Assembly (NCBI GenBank): GCA_965225715.1
Contig: CBDDBK010000002.1
Location: 310,001-374,000, forward strand
Direction: 5' to 3'
From: CBDDBK01 sp965225715
GTDB lineage: Bacteria; Bacteroidota; Bacteroidia; Cytophagales; Flammeovirgaceae
Length of the DNA stretch: 64,000 bases
Position numbers and translations under genes: made by a program. The notes beneath the pieces are model-generated. The model searched no databases. It was not told the DNA's origin and worked only from the letters and a program-made list of their open reading frames with translations. The first letter of the stretch is position 1; every line of letters begins with the position of its first letter. Positions 35,235-45,112 of the stretch are shown in pieces.

Positions 35235-38200
35235 TTATTTTTTATTATTGTTAATATGCTTTTGAACATTGGTTTTTAGGTTTTTATAGTCTAATAAAGA
35301 ACCAATGGGCTTCCCTTGATCAACACTATAATGAGTTCGTAAGGGTAAACTGTGTTCACGTCTAATGTTATTTTCTATGATTGAAGCATCTCCTTCAGCT
35401 TTTGGTATTTCTTCTTTGTTTGATAACGTAAACCAAGTTGAAAAATTCGGTTTAGTTCCATCTAACCAATCCATAGCATGAGCTAACTCATGAGCCAAAC
35501 CTATAAAAGCTGGACGCATAGTGCTTCCTTTTTCATCTATTCCACCATCTCGATCGTAAGGATCCCAGCTTACAAAAAGTCCCTTGTTTTGATTGGAACC
35601 TTCCTTCACAGTAATATAATTACTTGAATTTTCTAAAGTGCTGATTAAATTATTTCCATGTTCACCTCCACCATCAATTTTATTTAAGGCATCAAAGAGA
35701 TTTTTAACAAAACCTTTCAACTTCCCAGCATTTTTACCTTTTTTCTTTACTGCTTTACCATCGTATTTTTGCCATTTTTGCTCATTATTTGCCCAATAGA
35801 GTTGATTATTCATATAAAATATCGGTTCCCCTTGATGCCTTATTAATATCGTATCTCCCAGCGGATCAACATATTTCAAAGGATTATTTCCAAAGCCCGA
35901 ATAAACACTCTGGGAATAGTTGTATTTAGGGTCTGATTGCCCCCAGAGTCCAAGCACTTGGTCATAACTTCTATACAAAGCCATATCCCAATTCAACTCA
36001 AAATTTTCAACTCGTTCAATTCCATTAAACTTAAACCTATGATCTGGATTGCCTCTTAACTCCAAGCCCTTCATAATCATCCCAAAAGGGTAGTAGTGGT
36101 TTTCTTGGATAACCTTGATGGCTTTGGTGTGCTTAATTCTAAAATCATCGAAATAAATATTGGCTGGTGTTTCATTGGCGACGTAGATATAAGCCTTGAC
36201 AGCACCGGGTGGGACTTTCGTAATAATGTGTCGATTCCAATGCGGTAGAGTTACTGGCGGATGGTAAATAAAAGATACTTGACTGCCCAAGTTTAAATAA
36301 TTGCCCTCATTATCAACATACAAAATCATTAAATAGGCTTGTAAAATAAAAGTTCCATAATTTTCGGTGTTAGCAACCGTTACCGTAACGGAATTGGTGG
36401 ACAAACCGCTACCCCCTTCGTTGGAAGTCGGCAGCTCCAAAGTGCTAAAAGGAATGCCACTATTATAATGCGTATAATAGCCTTCTGCTGAAGCCCAATC
36501 GACCTGAAACAAGACCTTCACATCCAAGCTATCGCCGGCTCGAACTGTCAAAACTTTATATAAGCCCACCTCTTTGCCTTCAGCCCCATTGGTATGCGAA
36601 GAATGAATGCCGTGACTGGGTTTGGTGGTGCTACGGGTAGTATCCCAATTCTCAAAAACCGTCTTTTCCAAGCTGTCCTCCATAGTGGCTAAATATTCCT
36701 CGGTATATTTCTCGTGCCGAACGGCTAACCTCAGATTCCCCAAATGGTCGCGGTGATGATACTCGTATTTCCAGCTCCCATCTTCTTTTAAAACCCGCCC
36801 TTGACTGGTCTGCAAATAACGCAAGGTATCGTTTTCATAAAGTGCCTCGCCAATATAGTCCCGTTTGCTCACCGAAGTAGCATTTTCCACAGAATGCTGC
36901 CGCAACTTGATTCCTGCCGCATCATAGAGATAATCTATTCGTTTGCCCAAACCCATATCAATCGAAGTAGGTAAATTCAAATAATTGTAACGTATAGCCT
37001 CAATACCTTTGTTCAAATCTTTGGTTAAAGCCCCATTCAAATTATAAACATATTCTTCATTTTGGTTTGCCCCATCCTTGAAAGATGCATACACACCTGC
37101 GCTGTTTCCCATATCCTGAACCGAACGCAATTGGTTGCCGGTATACTTGTAACGCAAACCATCCAAAAGTCCATAATAAAAACCATTTTGCTCACCCAAA
37201 ACGCCATACCTATCCAAACGCTGAATGTTCCCCTGCAAGTCATAAGCAATATTGAGCACATCGTAATTTTCATGTTGATCGCCAGTATAATCGGCTGATT
37301 TTAAACGTGAAAGCCCATCATAGGTGTAGTCGTAATGCCGAGGATGGAAATCAGTAATACTTGCCCAAGTCTGTCCCGAAATGTTTCCGTTGTAATAGCC
37401 TTCTTCGTCGTCATCTGATTTTGTTTCATAGTGTAGTTTAAAAGCAAAAGGCTGTTCTTGAGTCAGTACCAGAGGATCATTAACGCCCAACAACCAACCC
37501 CGAATGTTGTAAGCATAGACCTGCTCTTGAATGTGGGCATTGGCATTCAGCCCCATTCGTTTTTTCTTCAATTGCCCCAGTTCATTGTATTCGTAAGTGG
37601 CTAAGGTTTCCCAAGGGCTGCTGTCTATTTTCATTTTTTCTTCCAATAAACGCCCTTGATGGTCATAGCTGTACTGCCTTGAAACCTCCAAACTGGAGCC
37701 GTTACTGCCCTCATGATGCCAATGTTCCGCCATAACCTGCCCGATGAAATCGTACTGGGTCGTCAAAATATCCCAGCCGCCCAAATGATTTTCACTATGC
37801 ACCTGAAGAGGACGATATTTTTGGTCGTAAAAAACAACGGTTTCCAAAAAATTAGTGCTTCCCAAAATTCGAACCCGTGAGCCTGTTTCTAAGGTTTTGA
37901 CCGCTGTATTTGCCGAAGATTCTGTATCTTCTTCTGGTTTCAAATACGTGTTATAAGCTGTTGTAAAAGTGCGAGTCGTGAAGGCATAGTTATCATAAAA
38001 GGTTTCGGTTTGTAAATTCGTAATGGAAAATGTTAAGGTTCCATCTTCTTTGAAGGCATGTTGTAAAGCCGTATGACTCCGGCTATCGCTATGCAAAGCT
38101 GTTTTTGTAGGTCTGGAAAACACGTCGTATTGGGTATATAGCCAGAAGTTTTTTTTCCGTAATTCGCCATCTTGAACCAACACAGGGCGATCCAAGCGGT

Positions 38201-40613
38201 CGTACACGACGTATTCTATTGCTTTTCCGGGTATTTTTTTGCTTACTTGCCGTCCTCTGTAATCGTAGGTATAAGCATAAATCCATTTTTCCAATTCGGC
38301 GGCATTCCAAACCCAATTATTTGCCCGTAAATACTTCATAGCCTCTGGTGGTAAAACGTAAGCTACTTGGTCAAAATCATCGTAAATGGTATAGGTTTCA
38401 GCAAAGCTATCGTCGATTTTATTTTTTTGTAAAATAGTCTTGCCAAGTTTATCTTTGTAAACAACATTCAAATTGCCGTCTTCATCGTGGGTCTGGGTCT
38501 TAAAAAGTGTGGCTTCGGAATAGATGCCTTGAAAACTTGTCCCATTAAAAATAGGGATTTCTTCGCCAAAGTAGTAAAACTCTTCTATTTCTTTTTTCCA
38601 ATCGTTGAGGTTTTTAGTGTAACTAGTCGAATTGGTTACATAGCCCATCCAACCTGTATAGACAAATCCAATTTTTCTGGCCTTGGCTTTCACGACTAAG
38701 TAACCATTTCTAAGAGAAAACCAATAGATATATATGTAATAATAGGTTTGCTTTACGGAGGCATCATAGCCAATATATTCAAATTGAGCGATGCTACTAC
38801 CTAAAAATTTATAGTCAAATCCTAAATAATCAGGAACAGGAAAAAGCTGTTCAACGACATGGGCTTTTTGGGTGTAAGCTGGAATATGCTGGACAGAAGC
38901 CTCAAAGTTAAAAACCCCATCTTCAATAGTTAACTCATAATGCAATAGACCAAACTTTGGAATGTAGTGATAGTTATGGGAATAGTTAAAGCTATCTTCT
39001 TGTAAAATATTAGCATTTAAATGATTTGTTCCCTCCTTGATTTTGATCCTTTTGTTGTTATTATGCCAATTTTTACCCGGTCCGTATTCTTCTAAAACGC
39101 GGTTTAATGGGCTGGCTTCATAAATGCTTTTGCTGTGGGCATAGTCTCCTTGGTTGTCAAAATTTTGATTATAAAAAGCGGCTTGTTCGCTGACGGCATC
39201 GGGTCGATAACTTTCACAAGAGGTGCTGGTTGGAACGGGATAGGGCAAATAACTTTTATCGGGTCTACCCACCTGATCATAGGTTTGAAAAGATATTAAG
39301 TCCTGACTACCTATAGCTCGGTGGTCTACCTTTTGGATTTCTCGTCCCAAACCGTCGTAATACTGGGTGCTTATTCGAATGGTACTAGCTGCTGCGGTAA
39401 CTAAGTCATCATCCTGAGTATAGGCTTGTTTCGGGGTGTAAACACGTACATAGTTTGGTTCTGTATTGATTTGAATAGAAGTTTGAAAAGCTGAAACGCT
39501 CCAGCAGCCGTTTTGTTCGGCGCGTAGGTAATAAGTACCACTCTGGGTAATCGTATAAGGATTTTGGGCATTATGAGCTTTAGAAGTTCCATCTCCTGAT
39601 GTTTGCCAATACCATTTTAGAGACCCAGAGGGTAAATTAAGAACCGTGACCTTGGCATTTTGGCATGTTCTTTCAATGTGCAAATTGGGATTGGGACCTG
39701 GTGTATAGGGTCTATAGTTCACATAGGTAGCACTTGAGGCTTTAGTACAAACCCCATCGCTGACTTGGACATAATAATAACCACTTTCATGAACACCAAT
39801 GCTTTGACCTGTACCGTAGACTTGATTTCCTTTTTTCCAAGTCATGGTATAAGCAGAAGATAAGGTTTGAGGATAAGCTAGTTGAACAGGTTTTCCACAG
39901 ATATTTTGGGTAATATTAGGGGTTAAGGCTGTCCAATTATGCGTTTGAGGGATAAAATGGCTTACTGCTGTACTCCAACAAGAGCCATTTTTGATTCTTA
40001 GATAATAGGTTTGTCCTCCGGGCAATTCAGGATAGGCGTTAGCCCTTAAATTAGTGGTTGTAGCATTAGGGTTCATTTGCCAATACCAATTGCTAAAATT
40101 TGTTGTTTGGTCTAGTCCGTCGGCTTCGATTTGAGCCTCATCGGGAAGGACTTTAAGTCTATATAGATTACAGTCTACGGCTTCTTTTTCAACATTATAG
40201 ACATAATAATGAGGACTTTGAGGTGTAGTGCAAGGCGGTGGAGGCGGTGGAGGCGGTGGAGGTGGCGGCGGCGGTGGCGGAACATAATCAACCGAAACGG
40301 TTTGAGTGGATACTAAAACATAGCTACTTTCAAAAGAAAGAAAACGGTAAGTCCGAATAGTAACACTGGTCACCGTTGCCGGTACCGAAAAACTTGAAGA
40401 ATAAGAACCATTGAAATAATAAGCATTTTTCTGAACTTCCTTAGCTTGCCCTTGGTAGCTATAGGCATAGCGATGAACAAGTTGTTGGTTCGAAAAACAG
40501 CTTGTCTTTGTACTTATAGTTAGCCCATTTACAGTAACACTAGTAGATGAAAAACTATAAAAATTGATAAAAAACAAAAAAAGTAAAAGAAAACTATATT
40601 TTACATGTTTCAT
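35235..40613 (-). CDS. Native full-length RHS polymorphic toxin, M91/NleD-like tip
   Basis: A 1792-residue secreted RHS protein. Order: signal peptide 1-23; an unusual 16-proline run at 112-127; Ig-like or adhesion modules to about 385 (GTYYLRAEQNGCWS repeats); a DUF6443-like segment near 386-470 (STQYYDGLGREIQKV); YD/RHS repeats (YEYNELGQLKKKR, YDYTYDGLSRLK, NIAYDLQGNIQRLDRYG); HHRDHLGNLRL near 1293; PFGM near 1511; core end NPLKYVDPLGD near 1583; tip 1584-1792. The tip has LAHELAHAMDW near 1707 and RREHSLPLRTHY near 1760, the spacing and RxEHxLPxRxxY signature of M91/NleD-type zinc effector peptidases. It is the only copy in the window with a complete shell and signal peptide, so it is probably the expressed toxin. 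Confidence 0.93.
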   Translation of the reverse strand: MKHVKYSFLLLFLFFINFYSFSSTSVTVNGLTISTKTSCFSNQQLVHRYAYSYQGQAKEVQKNAYYFNGSYSSSFSVPATVTSVTIRTYRFLSFESSYVLVSTQTVSVDYVPPPPPPPPPPPPPPPPCTTPQSPHYYVYNVEKEAVDCNLYRLKVLPDEAQIEADGLDQTTNFSNWYWQMNPNATTTNLRANAYPELPGGQTYYLRIKNGSCWSTAVSHFIPQTHNWTALTPNITQNICGKPVQLAYPQTLSSAYTMTWKKGNQVYGTGQSIGVHESGYYYVQVSDGVCTKASSATYVNYRPYTPGPNPNLHIERTCQNAKVTVLNLPSGSLKWYWQTSGDGTSKAHNAQNPYTITQSGTYYLRAEQNGCWSVSAFQTSIQINTEPNYVRVYTPKQAYTQDDDLVTAAASTIRISTQYYDGLGREIQKVDHRAIGSQDLISFQTYDQVGRPDKSYLPYPVPTSTSCESYRPDAVSEQAAFYNQNFDNQGDYAHSKSIYEASPLNRVLEEYGPGKNWHNNNKRIKIKEGTNHLNANILQEDSFNYSHNYHYIPKFGLLHYELTIEDGVFNFEASVQHIPAYTQKAHVVEQLFPVPDYLGFDYKFLGSSIAQFEYIGYDASVKQTYYYIYIYWFSLRNGYLVVKAKARKIGFVYTGWMGYVTNSTSYTKNLNDWKKEIEEFYYFGEEIPIFNGTSFQGIYSEATLFKTQTHDEDGNLNVVYKDKLGKTILQKNKIDDSFAETYTIYDDFDQVAYVLPPEAMKYLRANNWVWNAAELEKWIYAYTYDYRGRQVSKKIPGKAIEYVVYDRLDRPVLVQDGELRKKNFWLYTQYDVFSRPTKTALHSDSRSHTALQHAFKEDGTLTFSITNLQTETFYDNYAFTTRTFTTAYNTYLKPEEDTESSANTAVKTLETGSRVRILGSTNFLETVVFYDQKYRPLQVHSENHLGGWDILTTQYDFIGQVMAEHWHHEGSNGSSLEVSRQYSYDHQGRLLEEKMKIDSSPWETLATYEYNELGQLKKKRMGLNANAHIQEQVYAYNIRGWLLGVNDPLVLTQEQPFAFKLHYETKSDDDEEGYYNGNISGQTWASITDFHPRHYDYTYDGLSRLKSADYTGDQHENYDVLNIAYDLQGNIQRLDRYGVLGEQNGFYYGLLDGLRYKYTGNQLRSVQDMGNSAGVYASFKDGANQNEEYVYNLNGALTKDLNKGIEAIRYNYLNLPTSIDMGLGKRIDYLYDAAGIKLRQHSVENATSVSKRDYIGEALYENDTLRYLQTSQGRVLKEDGSWKYEYHHRDHLGNLRLAVRHEKYTEEYLATMEDSLEKTVFENWDTTRSTTKPSHGIHSSHTNGAEGKEVGLYKVLTVRAGDSLDVKVLFQVDWASAEGYYTHYNSGIPFSTLELPTSNEGGSGLSTNSVTVTVANTENYGTFILQAYLMILYVDNEGNYLNLGSQVSFIYHPPVTLPHWNRHIITKVPPGAVKAYIYVANETPANIYFDDFRIKHTKAIKVIQENHYYPFGMIMKGLELRGNPDHRFKFNGIERVENFELNWDMALYRSYDQVLGLWGQSDPKYNYSQSVYSGFGNNPLKYVDPLGDTILIRHQGEPIFYMNNQLYWANNEQKWQKYDGKAVKKKGKNAGKLKGFVKNLFDALNKIDGGGEHGNNLISTLENSSNYITVKEGSNQNKGLFVSWDPYDRDGGIDEKGSTMRPAFIGLAHELAHAMDWLDGTKPNFSTWFTLSNKEEIPKAEGDASIIENNIRREHSLPLRTHYSVDQGKPIGSLLDYKNLKTNVQKHINNNKK
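36078..36815 (-). repeat. Native long homology region shared with orphan arms
   Basis: The part of the native RHS gene from PFGM back to TSQGRVLKED, to which arms of cassettes C, D and K match in full and all other arms in part. The variant cttaattctaaa (codons FRIKH instead of FSIKH) near 36133 is shared only with cassette G. Confidence 0.85.
40233..40280 (-). repeat. GGN-type repeat coding for 16 consecutive prolines
   Basis: Sixteen CCN codons with a mixed third base encode the poly-proline run of the native RHS protein. The DNA is a G-rich strand of GGN triplets, strikingly GC-rich for this AT-rich window. Confidence 0.92.
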
Positions 40614-40701
40614 GATATTTCATGCTTAAAAATGATTAGACTCTGTAATTATTAAATTACAAAAAGAAAAATATTAAAAATATTTCGTAATCCAAAAACT
40701 A

Positions 40702-43700
40702 CTATTCTTTATAATGATAATCGTATTGAACTAATATATTATTCTGATTATCAATAATTTTAGATAAACGTTCTAAAGGATCATAGTTGTAAAAAATGGA
40801 TTGGGCATTAGGGTTTAGTTGTTCATTTGGACCAACCAAAGGCTTATAAATATAACCGAAAACTTGAGCTGTAGAGAGATTATTTTTTAGGTTTGAAAGT
40901 AAGGTTTTTAAATAAGTCTTTTGAGGAATGCTTGTATTAGCCAAATTCTCTATGGCTTGCTGTCCGCCCAAAACCCCAGAAACATCGGCATAGTTGGCAT
41001 TGACTATACGGGCGACCAAATGTGTTTTGCGGTAAGCCCAGAGAAAAATTTCACTGAGTCCATCGGCAGTGCGCCTTTGACCCGGATTACCTTTATCGTC
41101 ATAATGATCAAAATGAAAAAGAGGCTCATAGTTAGACCCCTTTTTAGATTCTTCATAAGCAGCTAAATTGACCAGCTGATTAGGGGCATCATAAACGTAT
41201 TTATAGCGCCTCCCAGCGACAAGATGATTATTTTTGAATTGCTTTTCCTCTATTATTCGATTGTAAATGTATTTATCTCTATGCATTTCGATAGGAACAA
41301 AACTCGCTACAGCCGGGTCGGAAGGGTAATAATATTCTTTTCTGTACCAATTGCCATCACTGTTTTTCTGAGTTCTATACGCTATGTTTAAATGCGAAGA
41401 GTCATAGGCATAGTTTATTTGGGTACTAAGGCTATCACCATTGGCATAGTAGTAAGTATTTGTTTTTACTTTCGGGTAAAACCACTCGGAAATATAATTA
41501 TATTGATTAACATAGTAGATTGAGCTTGATGGATTTCCATTATTGGCATTGTACTGGAAACCTACTACAAAGGCGGGCATCTTTTTGAAATTAGGCAAAT
41601 TTGAATCGCAATCCCAAGCCTTATTATTACTTTTTGTTATACAGCTTTTAAACAAATACTTGTTTTCTTGGACATGAATTTTAACATAACTATCCCCTTC
41701 TTTTTTATAGTTCGTGACTCTCTTTTCCAATCCTCTTTTATAATCGTAACTGGTATGGGGAGGACCAAAAGGAAATTTGTAATAACCTTTAGCAACGCTA
41801 TCCGGTACTTCGTCGGGGGCTATATAGTCATATTCAGTTTTGCCAAAGGTTCCATTTTCATCAGAAAAAACGGTAACTTTTTTATAACCAACGGATCCAC
41901 CTTGAGTTAATCCGATAACACTGGTGGGCGATGAGGTGCGCATTAAATAATGACAATTACCAGCCCAAAAGTTTGGAATAGGATGAGATGTATTGTATGC
42001 ATAAATAGGGTAATTTAACAACACTCCACTAGATCGTTTTAATCTATCATCTTTCAAAGTATAATCGTATATTTTTTGGCTTATTTGCTCATTTTCAGAG
42101 TTGTAGCTTGTTATTTTTTTTATTCTCAAGCCACCTGCTTTTCCCGATAGCAGATTTCCTGATTTTGTTTCGTCGAAAAAATACAAGGACGCACTAAGAT
42201 AAACATGTGTACTAACCTGTAGAATCCAAGTTCCTGAATCCAAATAGACTTCACCCCCGAGCGTTTTTTGTAAATTCCCTGAAGATAGTGCAACTAAACT
42301 GTCTGATGATGCATTAAAAATACGTTCAGGATTATCAGAATCCTGTCTAAAGATTTTAACCTCAAAATCACTATCGTAGGACTCTGTACATGCGAAGTCC
42401 GGACAAACATCGCATTCCTTAAGCCATCTGTAATTAATTGTGAGCCGTAAATGGGTATTATTTTTTGACAACGTAAATATTTTTTCGCCTGTTTGGGGAC
42501 CTTCTTGTGTTAGCTCTATTAGTTCGCTCGGACTAGCACATCCTTGGATATTTCCACTGGCACTGGCAAAAATTTTAGTTAATAAGGATTTATCTATAGC
42601 CAAGGTCGGTATATTATCACCCCTATTAAGGTAAGAATAATCGTTCAATTCGTAGCTGAATTGGGTTTTGCCAACTGTTGGGTAGGTTATTTCTTCCAAT
42701 ACCTGGGCTTTCGTATGGGATTCGTCAGGCAAGCGATTGGCACCATCATGCACTACCTGTCTCTGATTGGGCAAAAATAAGATTATAGTCGGAATTAAAG
42801 TTGATGTAGTATTTTTGTTGTAATAGCCCCAGTGGTCTTGTTTATAAGAATTGTGAGGAGGCAACTTTTTGCTGTTGTAGCGAAATGTATAAGCTGGTTT
42901 GCCAGTTTCTTGAATACCATTAAGTTGTAAACGTCCAGAAACATAGCTATGGAATAGGTCAAAAGTTTTGATTAACGTATTTTTTTTGTCAAATATTTCT
43001 ATACTTGATATGATTTGTCCTTCATCTTCTAAATTAAGAATAATGCGTTCCTGGTCAGTATTGATTTCTTTTAACTGTTTGGACATGATGCTCAAATTAC
43101 TATGGCATAATGTATAAGATATTGGACAATCAGCTTTATTATAAACAGATGATATATAGGCTCTTATTGGATTTCTTAGCCAACTCTTTGGTTTAGGAGG
43201 TTTAGGTGTACCTGTTAAAGCGATACTTTTTGTTTCTGACATGCCCAGATTGCGGACATAATTTCGATCAACATAGCTAAAATTAATTTCTCTATTGTTT
43301 GGGGTTACTATTTTGCTCAGAAACCAAGCGGTTTCTGTTATGGTAATGTGATCTACACAATTATTTTCAGATGCTGTTGTTTCACTTTCTTCAAAATAAT
43401 AGACCATCCCATCTGGAGCCGTAATTTTGAACCCTTCTGCAAAATATGAATTGATAATTTCTATTTTTATTTTTTGATAGGGAATAGTAACAATTTCTTT
43501 AGAAAGGGTAAAAACAAATTTGCCACTTCCGCCCGGAAAATTAAAATAGAAAACATCAGGTTGGCTATCCCATCTACCCACCGCATAATTCCATTTCTGA
43601 TCTGAAGTGAGACTATCTGCATTCACTTCACCTTGCCCAAACCAACCGAAACTGCTGTATTCGTCTTTTTTGCCCATTACCGTACGGGTAATCACCCCGC

Positions 43701-44010
43701 CTGCGTTAAGTACCCAACCCAGCCCAACAGAACTGGCTATTTCATCCACTTTGATGCCAGCGGCATGATAACTTAAGGTTATTGGCAGCTGAAAATCTCC
43801 TGAACCAGCCGTATATAAGGGAATAGTAATATTGGGAATACCCGTGTACTTACCTACGGGTATATCGCCATATTTGGCAAAAGCTGATGCCTCAGGGGAA
43901 GGTGGTACAATATTATAATAAGGTATATTAGTTTCATTTTCAGGACCTTGCCCCCTTAAATAAAAACCGAAGCCTAATAAAAAAGCGATAACAATAAGAT
44001 ATTTGGTCAT
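40702..44010 (-). CDS. Secreted RHS companion protein (SpvB/RHS-like shell partner)
   Basis: A 1102-residue protein with signal peptide MTKYLIVIAFLLGFGFYLRG. A conserved block follows (ASAFAKYGDIPVGKYTGIP, LPITLSYHAAGIKVDEIASS, GLGWVLNAGGVITRTV), typical of large Bacteroidota secreted proteins encoded just before an RHS gene. The end has YDDKGNPGQRRTADGLSEIF, an RHS-like VYDAPNQLVNLAAYE, and YNYDPLERLSKIIDNQNN. It lies 88 bases upstream of the RHS gene and is read in the same direction, so it is likely co-transcribed and may contribute to the shell or export. No toxin tip is present on it. Confidence 0.85.
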   Translation of the reverse strand: MTKYLIVIAFLLGFGFYLRGQGPENETNIPYYNIVPPSPEASAFAKYGDIPVGKYTGIPNITIPLYTAGSGDFQLPITLSYHAAGIKVDEIASSVGLGWVLNAGGVITRTVMGKKDEYSSFGWFGQGEVNADSLTSDQKWNYAVGRWDSQPDVFYFNFPGGSGKFVFTLSKEIVTIPYQKIKIEIINSYFAEGFKITAPDGMVYYFEESETTASENNCVDHITITETAWFLSKIVTPNNREINFSYVDRNYVRNLGMSETKSIALTGTPKPPKPKSWLRNPIRAYISSVYNKADCPISYTLCHSNLSIMSKQLKEINTDQERIILNLEDEGQIISSIEIFDKKNTLIKTFDLFHSYVSGRLQLNGIQETGKPAYTFRYNSKKLPPHNSYKQDHWGYYNKNTTSTLIPTIILFLPNQRQVVHDGANRLPDESHTKAQVLEEITYPTVGKTQFSYELNDYSYLNRGDNIPTLAIDKSLLTKIFASASGNIQGCASPSELIELTQEGPQTGEKIFTLSKNNTHLRLTINYRWLKECDVCPDFACTESYDSDFEVKIFRQDSDNPERIFNASSDSLVALSSGNLQKTLGGEVYLDSGTWILQVSTHVYLSASLYFFDETKSGNLLSGKAGGLRIKKITSYNSENEQISQKIYDYTLKDDRLKRSSGVLLNYPIYAYNTSHPIPNFWAGNCHYLMRTSSPTSVIGLTQGGSVGYKKVTVFSDENGTFGKTEYDYIAPDEVPDSVAKGYYKFPFGPPHTSYDYKRGLEKRVTNYKKEGDSYVKIHVQENKYLFKSCITKSNNKAWDCDSNLPNFKKMPAFVVGFQYNANNGNPSSSIYYVNQYNYISEWFYPKVKTNTYYYANGDSLSTQINYAYDSSHLNIAYRTQKNSDGNWYRKEYYYPSDPAVASFVPIEMHRDKYIYNRIIEEKQFKNNHLVAGRRYKYVYDAPNQLVNLAAYEESKKGSNYEPLFHFDHYDDKGNPGQRRTADGLSEIFLWAYRKTHLVARIVNANYADVSGVLGGQQAIENLANTSIPQKTYLKTLLSNLKNNLSTAQVFGYIYKPLVGPNEQLNPNAQSIFYNYDPLERLSKIIDNQNNILVQYDYHYKE

Positions 44011-44107
44011 GATGATTATATAGTTTAATAAAAATTAAATGAATAAAACCGAACCTATTTTTAATTGCTTGGACTAATGATAGAGAGATAATGAAAGACG
44101 AAAATAT

Positions 44108-44156
44108 AAAAAAGTTCAAAAAAACCTATAAATTTTTATTTTTTTTTGAACTTTTT
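44108..44156 (-). terminator. Candidate intrinsic terminator after gmhA
   Basis: An AT-rich stem AAAAAAGTTCAAAAAAA / TTTTTTTTGAACTTTTT at 44108-44124 and 44140-44156, with a 15-base loop, ends in a T-rich run on the minus strand, where gmhA stops. The 391-base gap (44011-44401) has no other gene; it also holds an 18-base sequence (44370-44387) repeated at 57686-57703. Confidence 0.5.
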
Positions 44157-44401
44157 ATAATATATTGAATATCAAGCAATTATATTTTTAAGTCTTGGAG
44201 TTTAACCAGTTGATTTCCAATATTCTAATTTTATAAATAATTAATTATTGGCTTTTAGCAGTGGATTCTGTTATTATTTTTTTTAGCTACTCCCAAACTA
44301 TTTTTTCGGAAGGCTTAAGAAGATTAAATAACTTATTAAGATATAAGTAAATTATAATCAACTTACTAAAAAATTTACCGAACTATTGTAAGTATTAGAC
44401 C

Positions 44402-44995
44402 TTATGCAATAGTATCATAGTTTAAACATGATTCTATAATTAGAATAAGAATATGAATAATTTTAATATGAATTTCTTGAATCCTATCAGCATAACCAAA
44501 ATGAGGTACAACAAGGGCTAAGTCTACCAATTCTATGATTTTTCCCCCATTTTTTCCTGTAAGACCTATTGTTTTGATACCTTTTTTTTGAGCTGTTTTT
44601 AGAGCTTCAAGAATATTTTTAGAATTTCCACTTGTGGTAATAGCTAATAAAATATCCCCCTTCTGTCCCAAACCTTCTATAAATCTTGAAAAAACATAAT
44701 CAAAACCAAAATCATTAGAAACACAAGATATATGACTCACGTCGGAAATAGCAATTGCAGGCAAGGCTGGTCGGTTACCTCTAAAACGCCCCGTCATTTC
44801 TTCAGCAAAGTGCATAGCGTCGCAATGAGAGCCTCCATTGCCACAACTCATAATTTTTCGTCCGGCTTTAATACATGCGACCATTTCTAAAGCTATTTCT
44901 TCTATGCTTTGAATATGTTTGGGCTCGGATAAAAAATTATCCAAAACCTTTTGAGATTCCTTTAATTGTTCTGTAATGGTATTTTTTAAATTCAC
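44402..44995 (-). CDS. gmhA: Phosphoheptose (sedoheptulose 7-phosphate) isomerase
   Basis: A 197-residue SIS-domain enzyme that converts sedoheptulose 7-phosphate to glycero-manno-heptose 7-phosphate for lipopolysaccharide inner-core heptose. The motifs are SCGNGGSHCDAMHFAEEMT, with the Ser/Asn-rich phosphate site and a catalytic Glu, ITTSGNSKNILEAL (second SIS phosphate site) and RIQEIHIKIIH near the C-terminus with the catalytic His. Length matches the family. It is isolated between the toxin companion and a GNAT gene with no other heptose gene nearby. Confidence 0.93.
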   Translation of the reverse strand: MNLKNTITEQLKESQKVLDNFLSEPKHIQSIEEIALEMVACIKAGRKIMSCGNGGSHCDAMHFAEEMTGRFRGNRPALPAIAISDVSHISCVSNDFGFDYVFSRFIEGLGQKGDILLAITTSGNSKNILEALKTAQKKGIKTIGLTGKNGGKIIELVDLALVVPHFGYADRIQEIHIKIIHILILIIESCLNYDTIA

Positions 44996-45059
44996 AATGC
45001 TTGGAAATATTTTTAAATCTACTTAAATAATCAGTTGTTGATGATTTTATTTTTTTGGT

Positions 45060-45112
45060 TAGATTGCTATGGAAAAAAGGCTTTTTAGGGATTTAATCCA
45101 TTGACTTGCCTA
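45060..45112 (+). repeat. MITE-like element, partial copy
   Basis: The core gaaaaaaggctttttaggg with taatccattgacttg matches the palindromic element at 26182-26274 without the complete ends. It overlaps the 3' end of the GNAT gene and supplies its last codons and stop. Confidence 0.65.

Noticed and set aside
37037..37298. Frames of 78 codons on both strands in the native RHS gene
   Set aside because: They overlap the large coding frame, whose YD-repeat protein sequence is clear.
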